Assembly (NCBI GenBank): GCA_038230655.1 | Contig: JBBRMU010000013.1 | Coordinates: forward strand, 1-27,683 | DNA: 27,683 bases | DNA from: JBBRMU01 sp038230655 | GTDB lineage: Bacteria > Patescibacteriota > Microgenomatia > UBA1406 > GWC2-37-13 | Direction of reading: 5' to 3' | Shown here: positions 7,343 to 14,441 of the stretch, in pieces | Layout: each line of letters starts with the position of its first letter | How positions within the stretch are numbered: the stretch's first letter is position 1 | Translations under genes and position numbers: made by a program | The notes under the pieces: model-generated | Database searches by the model: none | Seen by the model: only the letters and a program-made list of their open reading frames with translations | Told to the model about the DNA's origin: nothing

Positions 7343-8026
7343 ATGAATAACACAGCAAAAACAGGTTTACTAATGGCGATTGTTGCCGGACTAATTATTG
7401 GAGTCGTTGGATTTTCAGCGATGCAAAAAAAGACCGCTGAAAACCCCGCAATGGCACAAAACGTAAGCCCAGCGATGATGAAGTCAAGTAATAAAGCTGC
7501 AGATCTACGCGTTTTACTAAATGCTTTAGATCGTGAGCATGTTAACTTAGCCTCAGCTGCAACAAGAAATGGATTCGATGGAAATCCAGACTTTAAAGCC
7601 TCAGCAGGTGCCTTAGATAACAACTCAGTTGCATTATCAAAAGCAATAGGAAGTGTCTATGGAGCAGATGCAGAGAAAAAATTTCTGGAAATATGGAGAA
7701 GCCATATTACATTTTTTGTTAACTACACAGTAGCCGCAAAAAAAGGAGATCAGGCAGGTATGGATAAAGCAGTCAAAGACTTAGGAGGATACGCAGATGC
7801 GATATCCGACTTACTCTCAGGCGCAAACCCAAACCTACCACGAGAAGCAGTCCATCAAGTAATTATGGATCACATCGGTTTACTCAAGGGAGCGGTTGAT
7901 GCCTACGGCGCAGGTAACTATGAAGAGTCCTATGCCAAACAGCATGCAGCAGATGAACAGGTTGGGACAATTGCCGACACAATAGCCGGAGCTATTGTCA
8001 AGCAGTATCCAGAAAAGTTTAACTAA
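7343..8026 (+). CDS. Exported membrane-anchored helical protein with conserved histidines (227 aa)
   Basis: An N-terminal hydrophobic segment (residues 8-26) acts as uncleaved anchor or signal, followed by a Met/Ala/Pro/Ser-rich linker (to about 50) and a helical domain. The domain appears to be an internal duplication of antiparallel helices: one half around DREHVNLASAATRNGFDG and RSHITFFVNYTVAAKKGD, the other around MDHIGLLKGAVDAYGAGNYE and KQHAADEQVGTIADTIAGAI. Histidines 66, 121, 171, 177 and 201 lie at equivalent helix positions, as in four-helix metal proteins. Firmicutes proteins with this pattern are sometimes labelled 'copper amine oxidase', but no amine-oxidase catalytic domain is present here. 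A strong ribosome-binding site (AGGAGGTG, 7 nt before the ATG) suggests high expression. Metal binding on the cell surface is inferred from the histidines and the cupredoxin neighbours. Confidence 0.75.
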   Translation: MNNTAKTGLLMAIVAGLIIGVVGFSAMQKKTAENPAMAQNVSPAMMKSSNKAADLRVLLNALDREHVNLASAATRNGFDGNPDFKASAGALDNNSVALSKAIGSVYGADAEKKFLEIWRSHITFFVNYTVAAKKGDQAGMDKAVKDLGGYADAISDLLSGANPNLPREAVHQVIMDHIGLLKGAVDAYGAGNYEESYAKQHAADEQVGTIADTIAGAIVKQYPEKFN

Positions 8027-8035
8027 AACGTCAAA

Positions 8036-8062
8036 GAGGCCCTCCGCGGGGGTTTCTTCGGC
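8036..8062 (+). terminator. Intrinsic terminator or attenuator after the helical protein gene
   Basis: GAGGCCC pairs with the GGGGTTTC region across a short TCCGC loop, with GC-rich core and some G-U pairs, ending in TTTCTTC. It sits 10 nt after the stop at 8026 and before the cupredoxin gene at 8082. It probably lowers expression of the downstream genes relative to the helical protein. Confidence 0.6.
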
Positions 8063-8081
8063 GAATTAAGCAATAAAAATT

Positions 8082-8411
8082 ATGAACAAACTACTAATCT
8101 TAATCGGAGTTTTAATACTAGGAGTTGGTGTACTTTTCTTCTTGCGTACTCCTCAAAAGTCATCTGATATTACGGTATATATTAAAAACTATGCTTTTAC
8201 ACCAAGTACTCTAAAGCTTAGTAAAGGCCAGACGGTAACCTGGATTAACCAGGATATTGCAAAACATACCATAACAGATGATAAAGGCTCATTTAACAGT
8301 CCATTTTTCGGGAAGAATGAAAAGTTTAGTTATACATTTACCCATTCGGGTACATTTTCCTATCATTGTGAGCCACATCCTTATATGAAAGGGACAGTCG
8401 AAGTTAATTGA
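8082..8411 (+). CDS. Amicyanin/plastocyanin-like type 1 copper protein
   Basis: 109 aa: an N-terminal hydrophobic anchor or signal (residues 3-20), then a single cupredoxin domain. The four type 1 copper ligands are visible: His62 (in AKHTI), Cys96, His99 and Met102 in SYHCEPHPYMKG. The C-x2-H-x2-M loop is the short amicyanin-type loop. It should be a one-electron carrier exposed on the outer face of the membrane. Its redox partner is not identifiable here: no oxidase, reductase or cytochrome gene lies in the window, which fits the limited respiration of Patescibacteria and makes copper buffering or electron exchange with a host cell a possible role (inference). No Shine-Dalgarno sequence precedes the ATG. 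The gene abuts the next cupredoxin gene. Confidence 0.9.
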   Translation: MNKLLILIGVLILGVGVLFFLRTPQKSSDITVYIKNYAFTPSTLKLSKGQTVTWINQDIAKHTITDDKGSFNSPFFGKNEKFSYTFTHSGTFSYHCEPHPYMKGTVEVN

Positions 8412-8416
8412 GTACT

Positions 8417-8821
8417 ATGAAAATTATTATAGTATTTCTCATTGCAGTTGTTATCGGTGCAAGTGTAGCACACGGTCTAACTAAGGTAAAAACTACTTCA
8501 GCCGATATCTCAAATATTCATCAGATTTCGCTCGAATCGAAAAAAGCTGAGCCGAATGTAGTAAGTATAAAAGTTGGCGAGTATGTTCAATTTAATGCAA
8601 AAGATGGAAAAACTCACAATATAGCTCAAGGAGAAGGAGATGAATTTTCTCATAAACATAATCATCCTGAAGGCTCGGCTGAATCTGGTAAATTCGGCCC
8701 TGATGAAGCGTATAAAGTTCAGCTAAAAAGAACAGGGGTGTATCATTTTCATGACCATCTCAATCCGGATATTTATATTGCAGTAGTTGTATATTCCCCC
8801 ACGCAGCCAAATAAATTATAG
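8417..8821 (+). CDS. Cupredoxin-like exported protein lacking the copper cysteine (134 aa)
   Basis: N-terminal hydrophobic segment (2-18), then a beta-sandwich resembling the preceding cupredoxin: EYVQFNAKDGKTHNIAQG matches the TVTWINQDIAKHTI strand-loop, and GVYHFHDHLNPDIYIAVVVY matches the ligand loop. The Cys position is Phe111 and the loop reads H-F-H-D-H-x-N-P, so a classical blue copper site cannot form. Histidines are plentiful (67, 79, 81, 83, 110, 112, 114), including an SHKHNH cluster, which suggests a different metal site such as type 2 Cu(II) or metal storage. The ATG at 8417 is preferred; a TTG at 8408 overlapping the previous stop is possible. The gene is followed by a putative terminator. 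Confidence 0.75.
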   Translation: MKIIIVFLIAVVIGASVAHGLTKVKTTSADISNIHQISLESKKAEPNVVSIKVGEYVQFNAKDGKTHNIAQGEGDEFSHKHNHPEGSAESGKFGPDEAYKVQLKRTGVYHFHDHLNPDIYIAVVVYSPTQPNKL

Positions 8822-8830
8822 GAAGGTTTA

Positions 8831-8860
8831 GGGCTCAATGAAGCCCCATGTGCGTTTTTT
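8831..8860 (+). terminator. Possible terminator of the copper operon
   Basis: GGGCT (8831-8835) pairs with AGCCC (8842-8846), followed after 8 nt by six T residues (8855-8860). The gap between stem and T-run is longer than ideal. It separates the cupredoxin operon from the next promoter. Confidence 0.4.
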
Positions 8861-8861
8861 G

Positions 8862-8890
8862 TTGACAAACTCTACAACTATTGTCATACT
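8862..8890 (+). promoter_or_regulatory. Promoter of the 66-aa membrane protein gene
   Basis: TTGACA (8862-8867), 17-nt spacer, CATACT (8885-8890), then 7 nt to the ATG at 8898. The -35 is perfect and the -10 matches four of six bases. It supports the 8898 start and leaderless translation. Confidence 0.6.
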
Positions 8891-8897
8891 GAAAAGT

Positions 8898-9098
8898 ATG
8901 AAGTTACATCGACATTTAACAACAGTTACTCCTTTCTCAAAAGGGTTAGCATATGTCCTCTTTATTCTGCTTCCAATCGTAGGATTTTTACTTGGAGTCC
9001 ACTACGCGAAGGCGACATTTGATAGTACTATCTCTAATTTCGGATCTACACTGGCACCCACTCCTGTAGTAAACGATGGTGGGCGTCCTGGAAGTTAG
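8898..9098 (+). CDS. Small single-pass membrane protein (66 aa)
   Basis: Unrecognised. The N-terminus is short and basic (HRH), one transmembrane helix spans about residues 17-34 (LAYVLFILLPIVGFLLGV), followed by HYAKATFD and a low-complexity Ser/Thr/Pro/Gly tail exposed on the other side. The ATG at 8898 is chosen over the upstream in-frame ATG at 8838, because the region between carries the promoter and the terminator of the preceding operon. It has its own promoter but may be functionally linked to the exported copper proteins just upstream. It converges with rplT. Function unknown. Confidence 0.6.
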   Translation: MKLHRHLTTVTPFSKGLAYVLFILLPIVGFLLGVHYAKATFDSTISNFGSTLAPTPVVNDGGRPGS

Positions 9099-9125
9099 TC
9101 TATAGTTCAAAATGAAGTGAATTCG

Positions 9126-9470
9126 TTACTTAACTTTTTCGACAAGCTTTTCAAACATTACAGGATGGTCTGAAGCCATCTGAGATAAAATTTTTCGATC
9201 AATACCAATATTTTTCTGCTTTAGAGTATGAATAAAGGTACTATACTTCATGTCCATTCCTTTAAGAGCAGCATTCATTCGGACAATCCACAGTCTTCTT
9301 AAGTCTCTTTTTTTTCGTTTTCTTCCCATGAAAGCATACTCACCAGCATGTATTACAGCCTCTTCCGCTTTTTTAAACTGTTTTCTTCTGGTCATCCAGA
9401 AGCCTTTAGCGAGCTTGAGAACTTTCTTGTGATTCTGCCTTGTTTGAACTCCCCCTTTTACACGTACCAT
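9126..9470 (-). CDS. rplT: 50S ribosomal protein L20
   Basis: 114 aa, full length. Binds 23S rRNA early in large-subunit assembly. Hallmarks are the very basic N-terminus (MVRVKGGVQTRQNHKKVLKL), GFWMTRRKQFKKAEEAV, the central RKRKKRDLRRLWIVRMNAA block (about 51-69) and the globular C-terminal domain ending in the helix FEKLVEKVK. It is the last gene of the classical thrS-infC-rpmI-rplT order, 14 nt after rpmI. In E. coli L20 represses this operon by binding its mRNA; no L20 site is recognisable here. Confidence 0.97.
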   Translation of the reverse strand: MVRVKGGVQTRQNHKKVLKLAKGFWMTRRKQFKKAEEAVIHAGEYAFMGRKRKKRDLRRLWIVRMNAALKGMDMKYSTFIHTLKQKNIGIDRKILSQMASDHPVMFEKLVEKVK

Positions 9471-9484
9471 ATTTATTTTAAAAC

Positions 9485-9682
9485 TTACATTTTACCAAGC
9501 ATCTGCTTGATCTTCTTTCCCATTAGGCCGGGAATCTCCTTAGTAACTTTAAGACTTCTTAACTGTCTTTTGCTTTTGTTAGCTTTTAAGTGACGCAAAG
9601 GTGATCTGTGCGTAACTTTTCCTGTTGGTGTGACTTTAAATCGCTTGGAAGCAGACTTATTTGTTCTTTGTTTGTTTGCCAT
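9485..9682 (-). CDS. rpmI: 50S ribosomal protein L35
   Basis: 65 aa, the normal size, with the family pattern NKSASKRFKVTPTGKV at the N-terminus, then HRSPLRHLKANKSKRQLRSLK. Structural protein of the large ribosomal subunit. It lies immediately upstream of rplT and downstream of infC. A likely internal promoter lies in the 73-nt gap upstream (extended -10, TGaTATACT, minus strand with hexamer at 9698-9703), 15 nt before the ATG, so the two ribosomal protein genes can be transcribed independently of thrS-infC. Confidence 0.96.
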   Translation of the reverse strand: MANKQRTNKSASKRFKVTPTGKVTHRSPLRHLKANKSKRQLRSLKVTKEIPGLMGKKIKQMLGKM

Positions 9683-9755
9683 AGTAATACAGCACTTAGT
9701 ATATCATGACCTTATTAAAATTTACAAGCAAATTATCCGGAGACAAAACTGCAAG

Positions 9756-10346
9756 TTATTTTTTCTTTGCGACAACTGCGCGGACAACTCTACCTTCTAA
9801 TCGTGGCTCTTTAGAGATATTGACTTCACCCAGCTCTGTAATAAATTTTTTTATAAGATCAAATGCCATCTGTTTCTTAGCTACTTCACGACCTTTTAAG
9901 GTAAGGTTGAGGCGAAGTTGACTACCCCCATCTATAAACTCTTTACCTTTATGCATTAACCTTTCCAGATCTGACTGGCCGATAAACAGTGAAAGCTTGA
10001 TATCTTTGACAATGCTTTTTTTAATGCCTTTTTTGGCTTCCTGAAGTTTTTTCTCTTCCTGATACATAAACTTTTTAAAGTCGATAATCTTAGCAACGGG
10101 AGGTTTAGCTTGTGGTGCAATCAGAACTAAGTCAAGTTCACGGGTTTGAGCTTCATTCAGTGCTTCCTGTTTAGAGAGAACACCAACCTGTTCCCCTTTA
10201 TCATCAACTACTCGCATCTGTTCAGCTTCAATCCGATGATTTACGGCATAGTACTTACGGTTTGACTGATCCTGATATCGCGAGTTCCGGCTGCGGTTGT
10301 AGCCACCTGGTCGAGGAGTGTATCTAAAATTATTCGTAGTGTTCAA
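9756..10346 (-). CDS. infC: Translation initiation factor IF-3
   Basis: Binds the 30S subunit, prevents premature 50S joining and checks initiator tRNA and start codon. 196 aa: a basic Arg/Asn/Tyr-rich extension (about 1-34), then the N-domain starting NHRIEAEQMRVVDDKGEQVG (36-55), PVAKIIDFKKFMYQ, a linker, and the C-domain with the conserved KLSLFIGQSDLERLMHKGKEF and LKGREVAKKQMAFDLI. The start proposed is TTG at 10346, which overlaps the end of thrS by 17 nt. Rare start codons are typical of infC (AUU in E. coli) and permit IF-3 autoregulation. The extension lacks strong conservation, so an internal start is possible. There is no visible ribosome-binding site, so coupling to thrS translation is likely. 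Confidence 0.93.
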   Translation of the reverse strand: MNTTNNFRYTPRPGGYNRSRNSRYQDQSNRKYYAVNHRIEAEQMRVVDDKGEQVGVLSKQEALNEAQTRELDLVLIAPQAKPPVAKIIDFKKFMYQEEKKLQEAKKGIKKSIVKDIKLSLFIGQSDLERLMHKGKEFIDGGSQLRLNLTLKGREVAKKQMAFDLIKKFITELGEVNISKEPRLEGRVVRAVVAKKK

Positions 10347-12084
10347 TTTGCGCTTTGAGTTGATTTATAAACTGATTAATTTCAAGAGAACCAAGATCTT
10401 TTCCTTCTCTCGTCCTCACAGATACATTAACTGTAGTATCAGTGGACTTTTCTAGTTCCTTATCTCCTATTATAACCATATACGGGACTTTTTGCAAGGT
10501 AGACTCCCTAATCTTTGCACCCAGTGTCTTATTATCAAGATTAACCTGAGTTCTAATACTTTGGTCTTCGAGTAGTTTAGCTGCTTTTGATGCAACCTCA
10601 TTATGTCGATCAGCAACCGGCATAATGACTACCTGCGTTGGAGCGAGCCAGGTAGGAAAGATGCCTGCGTAATGCTCTATAAGAATAGAAAGAAAACGTT
10701 CTATGGAGCCCATGATAGCCGCATGAATCATCACAATTCTTTCTTGTTCTCCTCTTTCGTTTGTGCAGTAGAGGTTAAACTTTTCCGGCATATTAATATC
10801 GAGTTGAATTGTTGCAACTTGCCATTCGCGGCCAAGAGAGTCCATTGCCATAAAGTCAATCTTAGGTCCATAAAATGCAGCCTCCCCTACTGCTTCAACA
10901 AACTCTGCATTTTTTTCTTTTGCTAGATCTTTAACTGCTTTTTCAGCATCATGCCACATTTCAGGAGTTCCCAGATAGGCAGCCATATTATTTGGGTCAT
11001 GAAGAGATAGCCGGACTTTTAAACCAAATCCAAACGATTTGTAAAATATATGGATAATATCCCAGATTTTTGAGAACTCTTCCTGAACTTGAGTTTTTCT
11101 ACAGAAGACATGGGCGTCGTCCTGAGTAAATGATCTTACTCTAGATAGCCCAGATAGCTCGCCTGTTTGCTCATCCCTGTAACACATAGTAGTTTCTGTG
11201 TAGCGTTGTGGCATATCTTTATAACTCCGGGGTACACTGTTAAAAATTTGTGTGTGATGGGGGCAGTTCATCGGTTTCATTGCAAACTCGTGACCGTCTC
11301 TTGATTTTATTCTAAAAAGTTCGTTCTTAAACTTATCCCAGTGCCCGCTCATTTCATAGAGCTCTTTTTTAGTGATATGCGGAATAGTAACCTTCATATA
11401 TCCTCTCTCTTTTCTAAGCTTCCACACATAGTCATCCAGAAGATTTCTAAGTAAAGTCCCTTTCGGAGTCCATAAAGGCAGCCCAGGACCTACTAGATCT
11501 GAAAAAACGAAGAGTCCGAGTTCTTTTCCTAGTTTTTTATGGTCCCGTTTCTTAGCTTCCTCAATCTGCCATAGATACTTTTCAAGATCTTCTTTTGTTT
11601 CAAACGCAGTGCCGTAAATTCTGGTGAGCATTTTATTTTTCTCGTCACCACGCCAGTAGGCTCCAGCTATCGATAGTAATTTAAAATGCTTCAGTTGTTC
11701 TTTTGGGTTATCAATATGTCCGCCGCGGCATAAATCTTCGAACCCACCAGATTTATAAAAGGAAATGGATTCACCTTTTAGAGCAATTTCATTGATGAGC
11801 TCTCTTTTGTATTCGTTTTTGCTTATTTTTTCAAGAGCCTGATCCTTATTTACCTCAATTTTCTCAAAACTGTTCCACTTTTTTCCTAATTCACGCATTT
11901 TTTGCTCTATTTTAGAAAGGTCTTTTTCAGTAATAGGTTCTTTAAAGTCAAAGTCGTAGTAAAATCCTGATTCAGTCGCGGGACCAATAGTTCTTTTTGC
12001 ATCTGGATAGAACTCCATTACAGCTGCAGCAAGTAGATGAGCAGCAGAGTGTCTTAGTTTTTGAAGATTTTCTAACTTTTCCAT
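10330..12084 (-). CDS. thrS: Threonyl-tRNA synthetase lacking the N-terminal TGS domain
   Basis: Attaches threonine to tRNA-Thr. 584 aa, against 642 in E. coli; the protein starts directly at the editing domain, so the TGS (N1) domain is absent. The editing site is intact: HSAAH (His12, His16) and LCRGGHI (Cys119, His123) keep the residues that hydrolyse Ser-tRNA-Thr. The class II core shows AMKPMNCPHHTQIF, motif 2 as CYRDEQTGELSGLSRVRSFTQDDAHVF, and motif 3 as GSIERFLSILIEHY; the C-terminal anticodon-binding domain follows WLAPTQVVIMPV. A TATAAT box (12096-12101, minus) ends 11 nt before the ATG with no Shine-Dalgarno. No T-box leader is visible. It overlaps infC by 17 nt. Confidence 0.97.
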   Translation of the reverse strand: MEKLENLQKLRHSAAHLLAAAVMEFYPDAKRTIGPATESGFYYDFDFKEPITEKDLSKIEQKMRELGKKWNSFEKIEVNKDQALEKISKNEYKRELINEIALKGESISFYKSGGFEDLCRGGHIDNPKEQLKHFKLLSIAGAYWRGDEKNKMLTRIYGTAFETKEDLEKYLWQIEEAKKRDHKKLGKELGLFVFSDLVGPGLPLWTPKGTLLRNLLDDYVWKLRKERGYMKVTIPHITKKELYEMSGHWDKFKNELFRIKSRDGHEFAMKPMNCPHHTQIFNSVPRSYKDMPQRYTETTMCYRDEQTGELSGLSRVRSFTQDDAHVFCRKTQVQEEFSKIWDIIHIFYKSFGFGLKVRLSLHDPNNMAAYLGTPEMWHDAEKAVKDLAKEKNAEFVEAVGEAAFYGPKIDFMAMDSLGREWQVATIQLDINMPEKFNLYCTNERGEQERIVMIHAAIMGSIERFLSILIEHYAGIFPTWLAPTQVVIMPVADRHNEVASKAAKLLEDQSIRTQVNLDNKTLGAKIRESTLQKVPYMVIIGDKELEKSTDTTVNVSVRTREGKDLGSLEINQFINQLKAQIEHYE

Positions 12085-12139
12085 ATAATAAAGGAATTAT
12101 ACTGTATTTTATGAAAAAATAAATCTGGGGAAAAGAAGC

Positions 12140-12406
12140 CTACGTAGTTGGGAACTCGTTTTCAAGGTGTTTAACTCTGACCTCATGATTAATGAGCACT
12201 CCTCTGATTTCGTCTCTAAATACTTTTATTAGTCGGTCTATATTTATCTGAACATTGTTGATAATTTTCTTCTCAAGTTGGTAAATTTCTTTTAGTTGCG
12301 GTGATCATTCAATTATTGTATGTTTTAGTCTTTGAAAGTTCAATGGACTATAAACTACAGGAAAGAGTAGGTTATTTGTATCAAGTTTTAGAAGATATCT
12401 ATTTAT
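12140..12406 (-). pseudogene. Remnant of a small coiled-coil protein gene, interrupted by TGA
   Basis: The 322-nt gap between typA and thrS has an open frame directly after the typA stop: 33 codons (starting INRYLLKLD), a TGA at 12305-12307, then 54 more codons to a TAG at 12140-12142. The second part looks strongly protein-coding, helical with heptads (QLKEIYQLEKKIINNVQIN) and ending HEVRVKHLENEFPTT. That ending resembles the C-terminus of short coiled-coil proteins common in Patescibacteria. No ATG, GTG or TTG near the start of the second segment would rescue it. A broken or 5'-truncated gene is the simplest reading. A sequencing error at the TGA would be the alternative. Confidence 0.4.
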
Positions 12407-14236
12407 TTATGAATTTTTTCTGTTATGAATTCTTCTCTCAGCTTCAGTTAAGTATCGTTTTCTGACTCTGATATTGATTGGTGTAACTTCGAGCAGTTCA
12501 TCTTCGTTAATGAAATCAAGGGCTTGTTCAAGAGAAATAGGTGAAGGTGGCTCTAATTGAATATTTACCCCTTCTCCTGATGAACGGTTATTTGTAAGCT
12601 GTTTTGCTTTGCAGACATTCACCTCAACATCCATTTCTTTAGATGCTATACCGACGACCATCCCTTGATAAACTTCTACTTGTGGACCGATGAACAACTT
12701 TCCTCTATCCTGGGCATTTGCGAGTCCGTAAGAAAGAGTAGTTCCACTTTGGGTAACGACAAGCGCTCCACTCCTATTTGTTTCCATTTTCGTACCTTTA
12801 GGTTCATATCCTAAGAGAAATGAGTTCATGATTGCAGTGCCTCGTGTTTTTGTGAGAAGATTATTGCGTATTCCCAGTAAGTTTTGACTGGAAATTTTAT
12901 AAACAAGTCGGGTGTTGTTGTTATGATCTTGTGTCATGTTTAACATTGTTCCTTTACGTTTGCCCATTTCTTCAGAAACTAGACCCATATAGTCCTGTGG
13001 AACATCAATGGTGACTTCCTCATATGGCTCACTCATGACCCCATCCACAGACTTATAAATAACCTGTGGTTTTGAGATCTGCATCTCGTAGCCTTCTCTT
13101 CTCATACTCTCAACAAGTACTGAAAGATGAAGCTCTCCTCGTCCATGAATGACAAAGTTTATTCCTTCTGGATCGTCTTCAATCTTTAGTCCTAAGTTCG
13201 TCTCTTTTTCTTTCATAAGTCGTTCGCGGAGCTGTCTAGATGTTGTGTACTTACCTTCGCGGCCTGCAAAAGGCGATGTATTTGGTCCTAAGGTAATCTT
13301 AATTGTCGGATCTTCAACTTCGATTTTAGGAAGGCTGATAGGATTTGCGGGGTCAGTAACGGTATTACCAATTGTTAGCTCAGGAATTCCAGCGATAGCA
13401 ATGATATCACCAGATACAGCTTCCTCGATTTCGTCGCGCAGTAAACCTTTACTTGTGTATAGTTTTTGAACTTTATAGTTGCCAAGTATTTTTCCTTCAT
13501 CAACAACGACTACATTCGCATTTTTTTTAAGAGTACCCTGGGTGACTTTACCAATACAGAGTTTTCCAACATAGTTATCATAATCAAGAGTTGAGACTAA
13601 CATTTGAAAAGGTTTATCTGTGTTGATATGAACGTTTGGGACCTCCTTGAGAACTGTATCAAATAACGGCTGTAGGTCACCAGGTGTTTCCGAGGTGTAG
13701 TTACTTGGTAACTCCAAAAAGGATTTTCCATCTCTCCCGACGGCAAAAAGGGTTGTAAAGTTTAAAGCCGATTCATCATGAGCGAGTTCAAGAAAAAGAC
13801 TCTCAACTTCATGGATAATTTCCTGAGGCCGGGCATCTTTTTTATCAATTTTATTTATTACGAGAATAATTTTTAAGTGTGACTCTAGAGCTTTTTTAAG
13901 TACAAACTTAGTTTGTGGCAGTGGGCCTTCAGCTGCATCGACCAAAAGGATTGCTGCGCTTGCCATATTCATAATCCGCTCTACTTCACCTCCAAAGTCA
14001 GCATGACCTGGGGTATCAATGATGTTTATTTTTACGTCCTTATAAAGGACAGCAGTATTTTTAGCTAAAATTGTGATCCCGCGTTCTCTTTCTTGGGCGT
14101 TTGAGTCCATGATAAGTGTCTCAGACATCTCTTTCTGATTATCTCTGAAAGTATGTGTCTGTTTAAGCATGGCATCAACTAAGGTAGTCTTTCCATGATC
14201 AACGTGAGCGATTATAGCGATATTTTTTATTTCCAT
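12407..14236 (-). CDS. typA: Ribosome-associated GTPase TypA/BipA
   Basis: 609 aa, the standard length. An EF-G-like translational GTPase that binds the ribosome under stress and aids 50S assembly. The G motifs are all present: G1 AHVDHGKTTL (10-19), G2 around ERGITILAKNTAV, G3 DTPGHADFGGEV, G4 NKIDKKDARP. Domains II, III and V follow, and the BipA-specific C-terminal domain carries NAQDRGKLFIGP and the basic end VRKRYLTEAERRIHNRK. The ATG at 14236 has no Shine-Dalgarno sequence close by. A terminator-like hairpin lies only 16-44 nt upstream, so this gene may be controlled by attenuation or simply insulated from upstream transcription. Confidence 0.96.
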   Translation of the reverse strand: MEIKNIAIIAHVDHGKTTLVDAMLKQTHTFRDNQKEMSETLIMDSNAQERERGITILAKNTAVLYKDVKINIIDTPGHADFGGEVERIMNMASAAILLVDAAEGPLPQTKFVLKKALESHLKIILVINKIDKKDARPQEIIHEVESLFLELAHDESALNFTTLFAVGRDGKSFLELPSNYTSETPGDLQPLFDTVLKEVPNVHINTDKPFQMLVSTLDYDNYVGKLCIGKVTQGTLKKNANVVVVDEGKILGNYKVQKLYTSKGLLRDEIEEAVSGDIIAIAGIPELTIGNTVTDPANPISLPKIEVEDPTIKITLGPNTSPFAGREGKYTTSRQLRERLMKEKETNLGLKIEDDPEGINFVIHGRGELHLSVLVESMRREGYEMQISKPQVIYKSVDGVMSEPYEEVTIDVPQDYMGLVSEEMGKRKGTMLNMTQDHNNNTRLVYKISSQNLLGIRNNLLTKTRGTAIMNSFLLGYEPKGTKMETNRSGALVVTQSGTTLSYGLANAQDRGKLFIGPQVEVYQGMVVGIASKEMDVEVNVCKAKQLTNNRSSGEGVNIQLEPPSPISLEQALDFINEDELLEVTPINIRVRKRYLTEAERRIHNRKNS

Positions 14237-14251
14237 GAGAATTTATTTCCA

Positions 14252-14280
14252 AAAATAAAACACACCTCCTTGCGTGTGTT
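14252..14280 (-). terminator. Terminator-like hairpin in the typA leader
   Basis: Minus strand: AACACAC and GTGTGTT form a perfect 7-bp stem around GCAAGGAG (plus coordinates 14259-14280), followed by TTTATTTTT. It ends 16 nt before the typA ATG. The loop holds a GGAG ribosome-binding-like sequence that is too far from the ATG to be used directly. It may end transcripts from upstream or regulate typA. Confidence 0.5.
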
Positions 14281-14393
14281 ATTAGAATTGTAACACATAT
14301 ATTCAAAAAGTATATAAGTATACTATTGTTGATTAATTTGATTTGAAAGAAAGGAATCGCACAGATAGTAGTAAAAAAGCTTTTAAAAAGCTG

Positions 14394-14432
14394 AAAAAAG
14401 ATGCGGCTGCAAGGTTTATACCCTGCAGCCGC
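14394..14432 (-). terminator. Intrinsic terminator of the small membrane-protein operon
   Basis: Minus strand: GCGGCTGC and GCAGCCGC (plus 14425-14432 and 14403-14410) form an 8-bp GC-rich stem, followed shortly by six U residues (14394-14399). It starts 9 nt after the stop at 14442. A weaker AGCTTTT/AAAAGCT hairpin follows at about 14378-14392 and may be a backup. Confidence 0.85.
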
Positions 14433-14441
14433 CTTGGTTAT

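Noticed and set aside
9250..9593. Plus-strand frames opposite rplT and rpmI
   Set aside because: They are antisense shadows of ribosomal protein genes.
12305..12307. TGA read as glycine or tryptophan (alternative genetic code)
   Set aside because: TGA terminates the MarR gene and the first cupredoxin gene at the expected family lengths, so the standard code holds.
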